From Aquabacterium humicola (GTDB lineage Bacteria > Pseudomonadota > Gammaproteobacteria > Burkholderiales > Burkholderiaceae_C): a stretch of DNA of 64,000 nucleotides. Below are positions 27,723 to 38,147 of this stretch, in pieces. Position numbers and translations under genes: made by a program. The stretch's first letter is position 1. Each line of letters starts with the position of its first letter. The stretch lies in assembly GCF_030167915.1 (NCBI RefSeq), contig NZ_JARGNB010000005.1:1-64000 (forward strand), read 5' to 3'. The notes below the pieces were generated by a model that saw nothing but the letters and a program-made list of their open reading frames with translations, searched no databases and had not been told where the DNA came from.

Positions 27723-28766
27723 ATGCACCGGCAAGTTCACCACCCGCTGCTGCGCTGGCTGCAGCAACCCAGGCTCACCCGTAGCGACGCCGTGTTCCTC
27801 GGTGCGACAGGATGTGCGCTGGCAGCGTTGGCCATGCTCCCTCTGTTTGCGTCGCCGTACGCCACGATGGCGATGCGGGACGCCATGATCCTGGGCCTCT
27901 TCGCGCTGAGCTACGACCTCGTCTGGGGCAAGGGGTGGCTGCTGACGCTCGGCCACACGGCGTTCCTGGGCATCGGCGCCTATGCCTTCGCGATCGCGAC
28001 GACGCAATGGGGCGTCGCTCCCCTGCCGGGAATGCTGCTCGGGGTCGCGTGCAGCGCCGGCATCGCCGCGTTGTTCGGCGGACTGCTGCTCTTCGCGGGC
28101 GTGCGGCTGCAGTTCTTCGCGATCATGACGATCGCGCTGCTGATGATCGTGCAGCAGATCGCGACGAGCTGGCAGTCAGTGACCGGCGGCGACGTCGGCA
28201 TCCTCTCGGTCCCGCCGATCGTGGGCGGGGACGCGCGACAGCAGGTGCTCGGATCGTACGCGTTGGTCGTCGGGTGCCTGGCCGGCGTGCTGCTCGCCTC
28301 CTGGCTCGTGTTCCGCGGACCCTACGGCCGCATCCTCGCGGCCATCGGCATGAACGAGCTGCGCGCGCGCAGCTGCGGCTACCGGACCGCGGCCCACCTG
28401 CTGGCGATATTCAGCGCATCGGCCGCGGTGGCCGGATTTGCCGGCGCGCTGATGGCGGGCGTCTCGGGTGTCGTCGCGCCGGACGTGTTCTCGATCACGC
28501 TGGCCACCGAGGTGATGTTGTGGGTCGCGATCGGCGGCCGCGGCACGCTGCTCGGGCCGGTGCTCGCCGCCGTGGCGCTGACGCGCCTGCAGCAGCAGCT
28601 CAGCAGCCACGCCACCGAATGGTGGCCGCTGATCCTGGGCGTCACGTTCCTCGCATTCGTGATGTTTGCGCCGCGCGGCCTGGCCGGGCTGCTCGGCGGA
28701 TGGCGGCGCCGCGAGCGGTCGCCCGCGGCCAAGGTCGACGGCAAGCCGGGCGAGGTGACCGCATGA
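27723..28766 (+). CDS. livM: LivM-type branched-chain amino acid ABC transporter permease
   Basis: 347 residues with about nine membrane helices. It has the LivM landmarks LGLFALSYDLVWGKGWLLTLGH near the N-terminus (about 57-79) and GPYGRILAAIGMNELRARSCGY (about 200-221), the loop that docks on the ATPase subunits. It starts four bases after livH and overlaps the livG start by ATGA. It is the second half of the importer channel. The C-terminus is basic and cytoplasmic. Confidence 0.9.
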   Translation: MHRQVHHPLLRWLQQPRLTRSDAVFLGATGCALAALAMLPLFASPYATMAMRDAMILGLFALSYDLVWGKGWLLTLGHTAFLGIGAYAFAIATTQWGVAPLPGMLLGVACSAGIAALFGGLLLFAGVRLQFFAIMTIALLMIVQQIATSWQSVTGGDVGILSVPPIVGGDARQQVLGSYALVVGCLAGVLLASWLVFRGPYGRILAAIGMNELRARSCGYRTAAHLLAIFSASAAVAGFAGALMAGVSGVVAPDVFSITLATEVMLWVAIGGRGTLLGPVLAAVALTRLQQQLSSHATEWWPLILGVTFLAFVMFAPRGLAGLLGGWRRRERSPAAKVDGKPGEVTA

Positions 28767-29505
28767 CCGCGCCGTCGACGATCCTGCAGGTGGCGGGACT
28801 CGGCATTCGCTTCGGCGGTATTGCCGCGGTGCAGGAGGTGGCCCTCACGATCGGCGAGAACGAGCTGGTGTGCGTGATCGGTCCCAACGGCGCGGGCAAG
28901 AGCAGCCTGATCGGCCTGGTCTCGGGCTTCCTGAAGCCCGGCAGCGGCCGCGTGCATGTCGGCGGCCGCGACGCGACCGGCCGGCCGGTCGAGCACTTCG
29001 TGCGCGAGGGCGTCGTGCGCAAGTTCCAGGGCACCAATGTGTTTCCGTGGTTGAGCGCGCACGACAACCTGCTGGTCGCCGGGCTCGGCGTGGCCTCGTC
29101 TCGCAGCGGCGAGTCCGCCAGCGTGGACAGCGTCCTGGCGCTCGTCGGGCTGGCAGACCGGGCGGACGTGGTCGCCGAGGTGCTGTCCCACGGCGAACGC
29201 CAGTGGCTGGAGCTCGGCATGGCGCTGATGTGCCGACCGCGACTGCTGCTGCTTGACGAACCGGCCGCCGGCCTGAACCCCGACGAGACCCAGCGCCTTG
29301 CCGCGCTGCTGCGCGACACCGCGCGCGGCTGCGCCGTCGTCGTTGTCGAGCACGACATGGGTTTCGTGAGGCGGCTGGCCTGCCGCACGCTCGTCATGCA
29401 CCAGGGTCGCCTGGTGCGCGACGGCCGCTTCGAGGACATCGAGGCCGACGCCGAGATCCGCGAGCTGTACCTCGGGCGGCAGCGCGTGCGCGCGGGGAGC
29501 GCCAC

Positions 29506-29512
<7 letters not shown>
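28763..29512 (+). CDS. livG: LivG-type ATP-binding subunit of the amino acid importer
   Basis: 249 residues. The Walker A motif GPNGAGKSS lies at about residues 40-48. The signature is degenerate: LSHGERQWLELGMAL, with His in place of the usual Gly (LSxGxxQ), a form common in urea/amide-type Liv ATPases. Walker B is LLLLDEPAAGL. The start overlaps the livM stop as ATGA, and its own end overlaps livF by seven bases. It pairs with LivF to drive uptake. Confidence 0.9.
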
Positions 29513-30198
<686 letters not shown>

Positions 30199-30240
30199 AC
30201 CGGCGCTCGACAACCCGTCATTCCACGAGAGGAGACGTCG

Positions 30241-31458
30241 ATGAGCACGACACCCGTGAAGCCCGCGGCGATGGCCGGCCACCCGATCGACCGGCGCCGC
30301 GCGGCGTGCGGCATGCTGGCCTCCGTTGCCGGCCTGGCCGTGCCGATGGGCGCGCGGGCTGCCGGCCCGGTGAAGATCGGCTTCGTCGGCCCGCTGTCCG
30401 GCCCGCTGGCACGCGTGGGCGAGACGAACCGGAACTGCCTGCTGCTCGCGGTGAACGAGATCAATGCCGCCGGAGGCCTGCTCGGCCAGAAGATCGAGGT
30501 GATCGCCGAGGACAGCCAGATGTCGAGCAAGGTGACGCTCGACAAGGCGCGCAAGCTCGTCATGAACGACAGCGTCGCGATGCTGACCGGCATGGTCCTG
30601 CCGATGGAGCGCGAGGCCGCCTTGCAGGCGGTCGCGGGCACCGACCGCCTCGTCGTCTTTCCGAACTTCGACGAGGGGCGCTGCCATCCGCAGCTGCTGA
30701 CCACGGGGCTCGCGAGCAACCAGCGCGTCGAGCCCCTGGTGGAATGGGTGGTCAGCAACGTCGGCAAGACGATGTACATCATCGCCAGCGACTTCGGCAC
30801 CACGCGCTACACGCTGATCCCCCAGGTCACCGCGGCCCTGCAACGCCACGGCGGCCGGCTGATGGGCGTGCGCTTCTTCCCGTTCGGCACGCGCGACTTC
30901 GCGCCCACCCTGCAGCAGGTGCAGTCGCTCGGGCCTGAACTGGTGTGGCACAGCATCGGCGACGACCCGATCACGTTCGTCAAGCAGTACCACAGCTTCG
31001 GCATGAAGCCGCAGCTCGTCACCGACATCACGCATGAATCGCTCGCGCTGGCCACCGAAGGGGCGTCGGCCGGCAACATCGGCGTGTCGCCATACTTCAT
31101 GAGCGTGGCCGGTGACGCGAACAAGCGCTTCCTCGACGGCTACACGCGCCAGTTCGCCGACTCGACGCCGCTGCGTATCGGATCGCATGTCGTGATGCTG
31201 CCGCACGGCGAGAGCACCTACGTCGGTGCGAAGCTGTTCGCCGCCGCCGCCAAGGCCGCGGGTTCCGTTGACGGGGCGAAGGTCAAGGCAGCGCTGGCCG
31301 GCGTCACGCTGGCCGCGCCGCGCGGCGAGGTACGGGTCGCCCCAGGCGGCGGCCACCTGCTGTGCCAGAGCCTGATCGCACGAGCGAAGCCAGACTCGAG
31401 CTTCGCGCTGCTGAGCGCGATGGGCCCGGTGGCCCCGCAGTGCGCCGCAGCGACCTGA
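30241..31458 (+). CDS. Periplasmic amino acid/amide-binding protein of the Liv importer
   Basis: 405 residues, type I periplasmic binding protein. The N-terminus contains DRRRAACGMLASVAGLAVP before the mature part, an RR-type (Tat-like) or Sec signal. The mature protein opens with VKIGFVGPLSGPLARVGE, the characteristic first strand of this family, followed by LAVNEINAAGGLLGQKIEV. It captures the substrate in the periplasm and delivers it to LivHM. GAGGAGA lies eight bases before the ATG. Its length, with a C-terminal region like FmdD/AmiC-type amide sensors, fits an amide ligand better than leucine, but this is inference. Confidence 0.87.
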   Translation: MSTTPVKPAAMAGHPIDRRRAACGMLASVAGLAVPMGARAAGPVKIGFVGPLSGPLARVGETNRNCLLLAVNEINAAGGLLGQKIEVIAEDSQMSSKVTLDKARKLVMNDSVAMLTGMVLPMEREAALQAVAGTDRLVVFPNFDEGRCHPQLLTTGLASNQRVEPLVEWVVSNVGKTMYIIASDFGTTRYTLIPQVTAALQRHGGRLMGVRFFPFGTRDFAPTLQQVQSLGPELVWHSIGDDPITFVKQYHSFGMKPQLVTDITHESLALATEGASAGNIGVSPYFMSVAGDANKRFLDGYTRQFADSTPLRIGSHVVMLPHGESTYVGAKLFAAAAKAAGSVDGAKVKAALAGVTLAAPRGEVRVAPGGGHLLCQSLIARAKPDSSFALLSAMGPVAPQCAAAT

Positions 31459-31474
31459 GCGGGGCAACGACGTG

Positions 31475-32884
31475 ATGGATGAGCTGCAGATGACAGCGGC
31501 CGAGCTGGTGGCCGCCTACTCGACAGGCGGGCTTTCGCCGCTGGAGGTGTTGCAGGCGGTGCTGGACCACGCGCATGCCAGCCAGCCCGACGTGAACGCC
31601 TTCCGGGAGATCGATGTCGACGGCTCTCTCGCCGCCGCCACGGCGTCCGAGCGCCGCTGGCGTGCCGGTGCCCCGCGCGGGCCGCTCGACGGCGTTCCCG
31701 TGTCGGTGAAGGACATGATCGCCACGCGCGGCATGGCCACGCGCTTCGGCTCGCGTACCTTGCCGGCCAACCATCTGATCGACGTCGACGCGCCGGCCGT
31801 GGCCGCCCTGCGCGAGGCGGGGGCCATCATCTTCGGCAAGACGACCACATCGGAGTTCGGCCACAAGATCGTCACCGACAGTCCGCTGACCGGCTGCACG
31901 CGCAACCCCTGGGACCGGACGCTCACCTCGGGAGGCAGCAGCGGCGGCGCCGGCGCGGCGCTGGCACTGGGCATCGGGCCGCTGGCGCTGGGCACCGACG
32001 GCGGCGGCTCGATCCGCATCCCCGCCTGCTGGAACGGCGTGTTCGGCTTCAAGCCCTCGTTCAAGCGGGTGCCCACCGCCGCGGGCGACGACCCTACCCG
32101 CTTGTCCAACATCGGACCGATGTCGCGCAGCGTCGACGATGCCGCGCTGATGCTGCAGGTGTTGTGCGGCGCCAGGCACGACGACTGGGAGATCGCGCCG
32201 CACGCGCCGCTGCACTGGCGCGACGGACTGCAGGATGGCGTGCAGGGCCTGCGCATCGCGTTCAGCCCGGACCTCGGCCTGACCAAGGTCGACGACGAGA
32301 TCGCCAGCAGCGTGGCGGCCGCCGCCAGCGTCTTCGAGGACCTCGGCGCACATGTGGACATCGTCGACCGACCGCCACCGCTGCACGGCTACATGAGCAG
32401 CCGCATGCATTCGATCCAGTGGATGTGCCGCGTGTCGCACACTGTCCGCGCCGCGGCCCCGCACCAGCGCAGCGAGTTCGACCCCGATCTGCTGGAACTG
32501 GCCGACATCGCGCATTGCCTGCCGGCCAGCGCCTTGACCGATGCGCTTCAGGCACGGCATGAGCTCGCTTGGGGAATGCACCGCTTCTTCCACCGCTACG
32601 ACCTGCTGCTGACACCGGCTTTCCACCGGCATCCGCCACCGGTACCCGGGCTGCCGGCTGACCTGCGCTGCGCGCCACCGCTGACCTCGTGGTGCAACCA
32701 GACGATGCAGCCTGCGGCCAGCATTCCGTGCGGGCGCAGCGCGAAGGGCCTGCCCATCGGCCTGCAGGTGGTGGCACAGCGCTATCGCGACGACCTGGTC
32801 CTGCGCGCCTGCCATGCCTACGAGGAGGCGCGCGGGCGGTTTCCTTGCGCACCGCTCGCGTCCGCCCAGCGCCTCGGAGCGTGA
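31475..32884 (+). CDS. Second amidase (amidase signature family)
   Basis: 469 residues, paralogous to the divergent amidase at the start of the cluster. The catalytic Lys lies in PVSVKDMIA (about residue 75), the SGGSSGGAGAAL loop follows, and the nucleophile Ser is in TDGGGSIRIPACW. A GTG directly before (31472) could also start it. It is probably co-transcribed with the importer genes, 16 bases after the binding protein. The expected role is hydrolysis of the imported amide to a carboxylic acid and ammonia. Two related amidases in one cluster may act on different bonds or different enantiomers. Confidence 0.87.
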   Translation: MDELQMTAAELVAAYSTGGLSPLEVLQAVLDHAHASQPDVNAFREIDVDGSLAAATASERRWRAGAPRGPLDGVPVSVKDMIATRGMATRFGSRTLPANHLIDVDAPAVAALREAGAIIFGKTTTSEFGHKIVTDSPLTGCTRNPWDRTLTSGGSSGGAGAALALGIGPLALGTDGGGSIRIPACWNGVFGFKPSFKRVPTAAGDDPTRLSNIGPMSRSVDDAALMLQVLCGARHDDWEIAPHAPLHWRDGLQDGVQGLRIAFSPDLGLTKVDDEIASSVAAAASVFEDLGAHVDIVDRPPPLHGYMSSRMHSIQWMCRVSHTVRAAAPHQRSEFDPDLLELADIAHCLPASALTDALQARHELAWGMHRFFHRYDLLLTPAFHRHPPPVPGLPADLRCAPPLTSWCNQTMQPAASIPCGRSAKGLPIGLQVVAQRYRDDLVLRACHAYEEARGRFPCAPLASAQRLGA

Positions 32885-32886
32885 CC

Positions 32887-33435
32887 ATGCTGGCAATCCG
32901 CAAGCTGCTCACCTTCGTCGAGGACGTGCAGGGCGAAGCCGGGCAGGCCTTGCAACGGCCGGTGCGGCGCACGGTTGCTGCTGCCGTCGTCTGCAACCCG
33001 ATGGCCGGACGGTTCGTCGCGGACCTGAGCGCGATGCACGAAGAGGGTGCGCTGCTGGCCGACCGGCTGCTGGACCTGGCGCTGGCCGCCTGGCCACGCG
33101 ACGCCGCCACCTGCATAGAGAGCTACGGCAAGGCAGGCATCGTCGGCACCGGCGGAGAGCTCGAGCACCTCGCGGCGCTGCTGCATCCGTGCTTCGGCCG
33201 CCAGGTACGCACCCGGCTGCGGCATGCCACGTCGATCATGCCCTCGACCGCGAAGCGCGCCGCCCCGGGCACCGGCATAGACGTTCCGTTGCACAACGTC
33301 GGCGACATGTGGAGCTTCGACCACTTCGACACGGTGACGCTGCAGACCGGCGACGCGCCCGCGCCGGACGAATTGCTGATCGCCCTTGCGCTGGCCGATG
33401 GTGGTCGGCCGCTCGCGCGCACGGCAAGACCGTGA
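32887..33435 (+). CDS. 'Amino acid synthesis' family protein (PF06684-like), function unclear
   Basis: 182 residues. It resembles the small family named amino acid synthesis protein: IRKLLTFVEDVQGEAG at the start, AVVCNPMAGRFVADLS in the centre, SYGKAGIVGTGGELEH, then SIMPSTAKRAAPGTGIDVPL and DHFDTVTLQ. Members form a YjgF/chorismate-mutase-like trimer fold and often sit beside amidases and amino acid importers; their reaction is not known to me. It starts two bases after the amidase stop, so it is probably translated from the same mRNA and may process the product of the amidase. Confidence 0.75.
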   Translation: MLAIRKLLTFVEDVQGEAGQALQRPVRRTVAAAVVCNPMAGRFVADLSAMHEEGALLADRLLDLALAAWPRDAATCIESYGKAGIVGTGGELEHLAALLHPCFGRQVRTRLRHATSIMPSTAKRAAPGTGIDVPLHNVGDMWSFDHFDTVTLQTGDAPAPDELLIALALADGGRPLARTARP

Positions 33436-33453
33436 CCCACCCGGAGCGTGCAC

Positions 33454-34590
33454 ATGCATGCAAGACGTCGTTGGCGCATTGCGCTGGCCCTGCTGTGGCT
33501 CACCGCCGTCACCCCGGCCGGCGCCGAGATCGTCCTCGCGCAGGTGGCGCCGTTCTCGGGGCCGCTGGCCCGTGCCGGACAGGAGTACCACGACGGCGCG
33601 ATGCTGTACTTCCGGCGCGTCAACGAGTCGGGCGGCGTGCATGGCGAACGCATCCGCCTGACCCGGCGTGATGACGGCTACGTTCCGGAGCGGACGGTGG
33701 CGCTGGTGAACGAGGCCCTGCAGCAGGACCGGCCGCTCGCATTGCTCGGGCTGGTCGGCACGCAGAACATGCGGGCGTTGCTGGAGGCCCGGCTCATCGA
33801 GCGCGAGCAGGTTCCCGTGGTGGGCATCAGCTCGGGCGCCACGATGCTGCGATCACCGATGCACCCGCTGCTGTTTCATCTCAGGGCGAGCTACCGCGAC
33901 GAGGCGGCTCGCATCGCGCGGCAGTTCGCCGTGATGGGCGTGAAGAACCTGGGCGTGCTGTACCAGGACGATGCGCTGGGCGCAGATGCGCTCGTGGGAC
34001 TGGAGTCGGCTGCCGCATCGCTGGGCCTGGCGATCGTCGCGAAGGCCGCGTATCGCCGCAACACGAGCGAGATCGATGCGGCCGTGCAGACGCTTGCGCA
34101 GGCGTCGCCGCAGGCACTCGTCCTGTTGTCGAACACACCGGCGAGTATCGGGTTCCTCAAGCGCTATCGCACAGGCGAGCGCTCGGCGACTCCGGTCCTA
34201 GCCCTGTCGATCACCGATGCTTCGGCACTCGGGCCGGCCCTGGGTCCCGAAAGGGCGCGTGGCATCGGCGTCGCGCAGGTCGTGCCCAGCCCGCTCGGCA
34301 GGACGCACGGCCTGGTGCGCGACTTCGAGATCGATCTGGCACGCCATGCGCCCAAGGGGACCGAGGCGTCGCATTCGCTGCTCGAAGGCTACGTGGCAGC
34401 ACGCGTGCTGGCCGAGGCGCTGCGCAGGACGGGACCGGGCGCGACGCGCCAGCGCCTGATCGCCGCGCTGGAGTCGATGCATGAGTTCGACCTCGGCGGG
34501 TTCGTCGTGCGCTTCACGCCGACGAGGCGCGACGGCTCGCGCTTCGTCGACTTGAGCGTCATCGGCGACGGCGGACGCTTGCTGAACTGA
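33454..34590 (+). CDS. Second ABC periplasmic binding protein (type I, Leu/Ile/Val-like)
   Basis: 378 residues. It has a signal peptide (RRRWRIALALLWLTAVTPAGA). The mature part begins EIVLAQVAPFSGPLARAG and has the family's LALLGLVGTQNMRALL and PVVGISSGATMLR segments. ATG 33454 has GGAG seven bases upstream; a GTG at 33448 is an alternative. It is only distantly similar to the first binding protein of this operon and resembles the shorter type found next to histidine kinase or extra-cytoplasmic sensors. It may broaden substrate range or deliver another ligand to the same channel. Last gene of the cluster. Confidence 0.83.
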   Translation: MHARRRWRIALALLWLTAVTPAGAEIVLAQVAPFSGPLARAGQEYHDGAMLYFRRVNESGGVHGERIRLTRRDDGYVPERTVALVNEALQQDRPLALLGLVGTQNMRALLEARLIEREQVPVVGISSGATMLRSPMHPLLFHLRASYRDEAARIARQFAVMGVKNLGVLYQDDALGADALVGLESAAASLGLAIVAKAAYRRNTSEIDAAVQTLAQASPQALVLLSNTPASIGFLKRYRTGERSATPVLALSITDASALGPALGPERARGIGVAQVVPSPLGRTHGLVRDFEIDLARHAPKGTEASHSLLEGYVAARVLAEALRRTGPGATRQRLIAALESMHEFDLGGFVVRFTPTRRDGSRFVDLSVIGDGGRLLN

Positions 34591-34828
34591 AGCTCTCGGC
34601 CCCGGATCACCGAACGGCCGGATGGCACGCAAAGTGCGCAGGCTAGCGAACGGCCGGCAGAAATTGTGCGCGATCCAAAGCCGCTGCACCGCGTCATTGG
34701 CGTGATATGAGGTGGCTTGGATCGAATGAATTCGAGCCGAGATCCGTTGAGCGGCTCTCTGCGAACGCCAGGCCCCCCGCCCGCCGAGGCGTGGCGATTC
34801 CAGCCACTCGCAAGCGGCAATGACGCTG

Positions 34829-35862
34829 TCAAGCGCGACCGGGCACCTCCTCGCGGCCGTCCGGAAACCTCGCGAAGCGCCTCGGCTCGCTGCCATGGAC
34901 CGGGCCGGCGTCGCCGAAGGGCCAGCCGCCGAACCGGGTGCGCCGGTATTCCTCGATCGCCTGTATCAGTTCCTGCTGCGTGTTCATCACGAACGGCCCA
35001 TGGTGCGCCACCGGCTCGGCGATCGGCCGGCCCTGCAACAGCAGGAACTCGCAGGCCGTGTCGCCGCTGGCCAGCGCCACGTCGGCATCAGCGCGCAGCG
35101 TGATCGCCACTGGCCCGCGAACCGGCTGGGTGGCGACAGTGGCTGAAGTGCCCTGAAGAAGTAGAGCGTGCGGCGCGTTCCCGTGCCCGCTGCGGCGGGC
35201 AGCGCGAGGCTCGCGCCGGCTTCCATGCGCAGCAGCCAGATCGCGACGTCGGCTTCGGCCTGCGCGGCCCACGAATCAGGCGGCGGCGGCAAGGCCACGG
35301 CGTCGCCGAAGCGGCCGGCCACGATCGTGACCTCCGTGCTGCGGCCGGCGGCATCGCGTAGCACGCGGCGCGGAATCTGCTCGCGCCACAGCATCGTGAA
35401 GTGGGGCTCGGCCATCTTGCTGCGCGCGGGCAGGTTCAGCCACACCTGGAACAGCTCCAGCGGGTTGGCATGGTCCACGTTCAGCAGCGGGAACATCTCC
35501 GAGTGCACGATGCCGCGGCCGGCAGTGACCCACTGCACGTCACCGCCGCCGAAGCGCGCGGTCGCGCCCAGCGAGTCGCTGTGGTCGATCAGGCCACGGC
35601 GGACGATGGTCACCGTCTCGAAGCCGCGGTGCGGATGCGCCGGGAAGCCGGGCACGGCGTCGCCGTGGTACATGCTCCAGCCATCCTTTCGGCTGAAGTC
35701 CTGGCCGATGTCACGGCCGGCGAGCGATGCAGCCGGGCCCATCTTGCCGTTGCCGCGCGGATAGCCGTCGTCGTGGTGCACGCAGAACAGGAACGGGTCG
35801 TCGGTTTCCCACGGGAAGCCCAGCGGCCTGACGGCAAGGATGGGCGACGGAGCGGAAGTCAT
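34829..35862 (-). pseudogene. Pirin-family protein with a single-base frameshift
   Basis: The frame from ATG 35862 encodes a good pirin: [12 protein letters not shown], then [13 protein letters not shown] with the metal-binding His pair, [30 protein letters not shown] and the beta-barrel to RRTLYFF. At about 35151-35153 (CCC on the plus strand) homology jumps to the next frame, which continues [14 protein letters not shown] and ends with the normal tail EEYRRTRFGGWPFGDAGP and the stop at 34829. One extra C in that run would restore a full-length ~344-codon gene. Pirins are cupin metal proteins, some with quercetinase activity. It is either a recent pseudogene or a sequencing error. Confidence 0.85.
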
Positions 35863-35976
35863 GGCTGGCTGTACTCGTCGAAGATGGTCATGCACGACAT
35901 CTTCCATCGGATGGGCGCGCTCGGGCGTACGAAGGGCCAAGCCCCGGCCTGCGCCAGGGGCGGTGGCTGGTTCAGC

Positions 35977-36657
35977 CTAGGCAACACTGCGAACTCTCTG
36001 CCTCCGAGTCGGCAGCGTGTCTCTTTGAATCAGCCAGTCTCCATCAATGTTGGCCTCGAAGGTCGAGAACTTGAAAGGAATCAGCCGCTGCGTCAGCGGA
36101 TTCGGGGAGGCCATCAGATGAAAGTGCAGATGAGGAAGCATGGATTGCCCGCTATCCCCCACTTCGGCAACAGCCTGAAGTGCATTCACGACGTCTCCAG
36201 CCGCGCACTTCAGAGATCCCAGTCGCGCATGAGCCAGGAAGGCAAAGACTCCTGAATGTTCAAGCGACTCGATGACAAGGTGATTGCCCGCGAACTCCCT
36301 GATGTCTCCCGATTGACTTGCGCTCAGATCTTCCAACCTGCGTTTGTCTCGCGGTGAATACAATGACCGGACGCTGCCCAGAAGCTTGCTCAAGTAGCTC
36401 TTCGGGGATTCCGGGCAGCCGTCGACGGCGGTGACTACCTTGCCCTTGAATGGGCTGAGGATCGGTTGCCCCCAGCCATGGTAGTCTCCATAGGGAACGG
36501 CCAGCAGCAGTTCCTGCCACGCAGCACGGCGCGTCGCCTTGAGATGCTTGTCCAGGCGCATGAAGTCAAACGCGAGTTCGTGCCCCGGCTCAGTTCCATC
36601 GGCACCAACATACCACTCTCCAGAGAGCGGGAAGAGAATGCTCGGCGGCGGTGTCAT
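35977..36657 (-). CDS. M23/LytM-type metallopeptidase-like protein without signal peptide
   Basis: 226 residues. Residues with the spacing of the M23 zinc site are visible: H and D in GTEPGHELAFDF (about 24-32) and HLHFHLM (HxH, about 176-182), with the LytM pattern GDSGQSMLPHLHFHL. The insert between them includes a charged segment (SPRDKRRLEDLSASQSGD) longer than in minimal LytM domains. There is no signal peptide or membrane helix, unlike typical peptidoglycan-cutting M23 enzymes. It may work in the cytoplasm or be released otherwise. Base composition is less GC-rich than its neighbours. No operon partner is evident. Confidence 0.7.
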   Translation of the reverse strand: MTPPPSILFPLSGEWYVGADGTEPGHELAFDFMRLDKHLKATRRAAWQELLLAVPYGDYHGWGQPILSPFKGKVVTAVDGCPESPKSYLSKLLGSVRSLYSPRDKRRLEDLSASQSGDIREFAGNHLVIESLEHSGVFAFLAHARLGSLKCAAGDVVNALQAVAEVGDSGQSMLPHLHFHLMASPNPLTQRLIPFKFSTFEANIDGDWLIQRDTLPTRRQRVRSVA

Positions 36658-36802
36658 CGTGTGCCAAACAAACCTGTTGAAAATGCCCTCGACTTTGTCC
36701 CCGCGATGCTCGCCTGTCTCGCAGCAGCAGTCGAGGCTGGCAATGCCCCGATCTGTTGAATCCGTAAGTCATGCGAGGGGGTTCCTGTCCCCGGATGCCA
36801 AT

Positions 36803-37072
36803 TCAAGGGGAGCTGCCATGCAAAGAAGCGAACAACCGAATGAAGTCTCGCACGAAGTCATTGTCAATGGACATCCCTGCCCGCATCGCCTCGATGGCCG
36901 TCACGCAGCCGACCGCCCCAGAGCTGATCACGACAGCGCGCAGCCCGGCCTCCGCAGTCACGTTGGTCATGCTCGAGAGCCCGCAGAACCATCGGATCGG
37001 GAGCCAAGCCAGCGGCGCGTCGCCCGTCGCGACGTCCGGCACCGTTCGACAAGCCGTCCACACTGCCACCAT
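36803..37072 (-). CDS. Possible small protein, unrecognised
   Basis: An 89-codon frame with residues such as RWFCGLSSMTNVTAEAGL and MSIDNDFVRDFIRLFASLHG, whose amino acid balance is less arginine-rich than the surrounding shadow frames. The start is uncertain (also 37111 or 37234). I do not recognise it. It is the only candidate in the ~470 bases between the LytM-like gene and the Nudix gene. Coding status is doubtful. Confidence 0.25.
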   Translation of the reverse strand: MVAVWTACRTVPDVATGDAPLAWLPIRWFCGLSSMTNVTAEAGLRAVVISSGAVGCVTAIEAMRAGMSIDNDFVRDFIRLFASLHGSSP

Positions 37073-37130
37073 GCTCCCACGCGCCGGGGTCGAACACGGC
37101 GCGTGACACATTGCCGTGTAGGCTGGCGGC

Positions 37131-37604
37131 ATGTTGAAAGTCGTCTCCTGCGGTGTGGTCCTGCTCAACTCCCAAGGCGAACTGTTCCTTTGCCACGCCA
37201 CGGGCACAGCCCGCTGGGACCTTCCCAAGGGCATCCCGGATCCGGGAGAGTCGACGCTGCAGGCCGCGGTCCGCGAAACCTGGGAGGAGACGTCGCTGGC
37301 TCTCGACCCTTCAACCTTGTCAGACCTCGGTGACTTCGACTACCTGCCTGCCAAGCGCCTGCACCTCTATGCGGCGCACGTAGCGGTCAATGCCTTTCGG
37401 GTCGACGACTGCCGGTGCCATACGACGTTTCCGCACCGCGTCACCGGCAGGCCGACACTTGAGGTCGACGCCTACGCATGGAAGCCACTGGACGACCTCG
37501 ACGCATGGTGCGGCAGGAACCTGTCGCGTGTCCTGATGGCCCTCGACTGGCCGCTGATCAAGCACTTGCCTGAACTCACCGCAGTGGCAGTGAAGCCGGC
37601 CTGA
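37131..37604 (+). CDS. Nudix hydrolase
   Basis: 157 residues. A full Nudix box is present: GIPDPGESTLQAAVRETWEE (about residues 34-53), which satisfies GX5EX7REXXEEXGU apart from T-S for the final G-U. The box binds Mg and hydrolyses nucleoside diphosphate derivatives. The start VVSCGVVLLNSQGELFLC and WDLPKG before the box are typical of the MutT/bis-tetraphosphatase-like group. The substrate is not predictable. It is an isolated gene with no clear operon partner. Confidence 0.85.
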   Translation: MLKVVSCGVVLLNSQGELFLCHATGTARWDLPKGIPDPGESTLQAAVRETWEETSLALDPSTLSDLGDFDYLPAKRLHLYAAHVAVNAFRVDDCRCHTTFPHRVTGRPTLEVDAYAWKPLDDLDAWCGRNLSRVLMALDWPLIKHLPELTAVAVKPA

Positions 37605-38147
37605 GCAATGACCGCGTCGCAGCCCACGCCCCGCCCCTGGCAGCTGCACCCGGGTTGGTGTCGCTTTGACCAGCCGACACGGCTCCGGGTCGATCGACAA
37701 GCAAGGCGTCCGCGCCGCGGAGTTTCACGAGTTCGGAAGCAACGTCGACGCGCTGCGGAATGCCTCGAAGATGTCGGCACTACCGTGACGTCGGACTACC
37801 AGCGGAGTCCGAAGTCGTGCGGCGATCTCGTTCCCGACCTGGGTGAAGACCTGTTCCGGGAGATGGCGCTTCTAATCCGACGTCAGGAACAGGCCGCCAC
37901 CGTAGCAGTCGTAGAGGAAGACCTCTTTCACTGTTCTTCATGCTTTCAACGAATGTTGAAATACACAAACCCTGAAGGGCGGCTTTCAGTCTGGCTTGAG
38001 GACACAGCGCGGCCCATCTGGCTCAGAGCTGGCAGAGCGACAAGAGGCGCCCTCCCCGCGCGGGCGCGCGCCGTCCGCCTGCCCCCATGGACCTCCTCCT
38101 CGAGGCCCCCTTGCAGCCACTGGAGGGGACGCTTCCCGACGCCGCTA
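37605..38147. other. Gene-free, probably decayed interval
   Basis: About 540 bases between the Nudix gene and the integrase relic with no supported gene on either strand. Composition is mixed, with AT-richer patches near 37900-37970, as in decaying mobile DNA. Confidence 0.45.
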
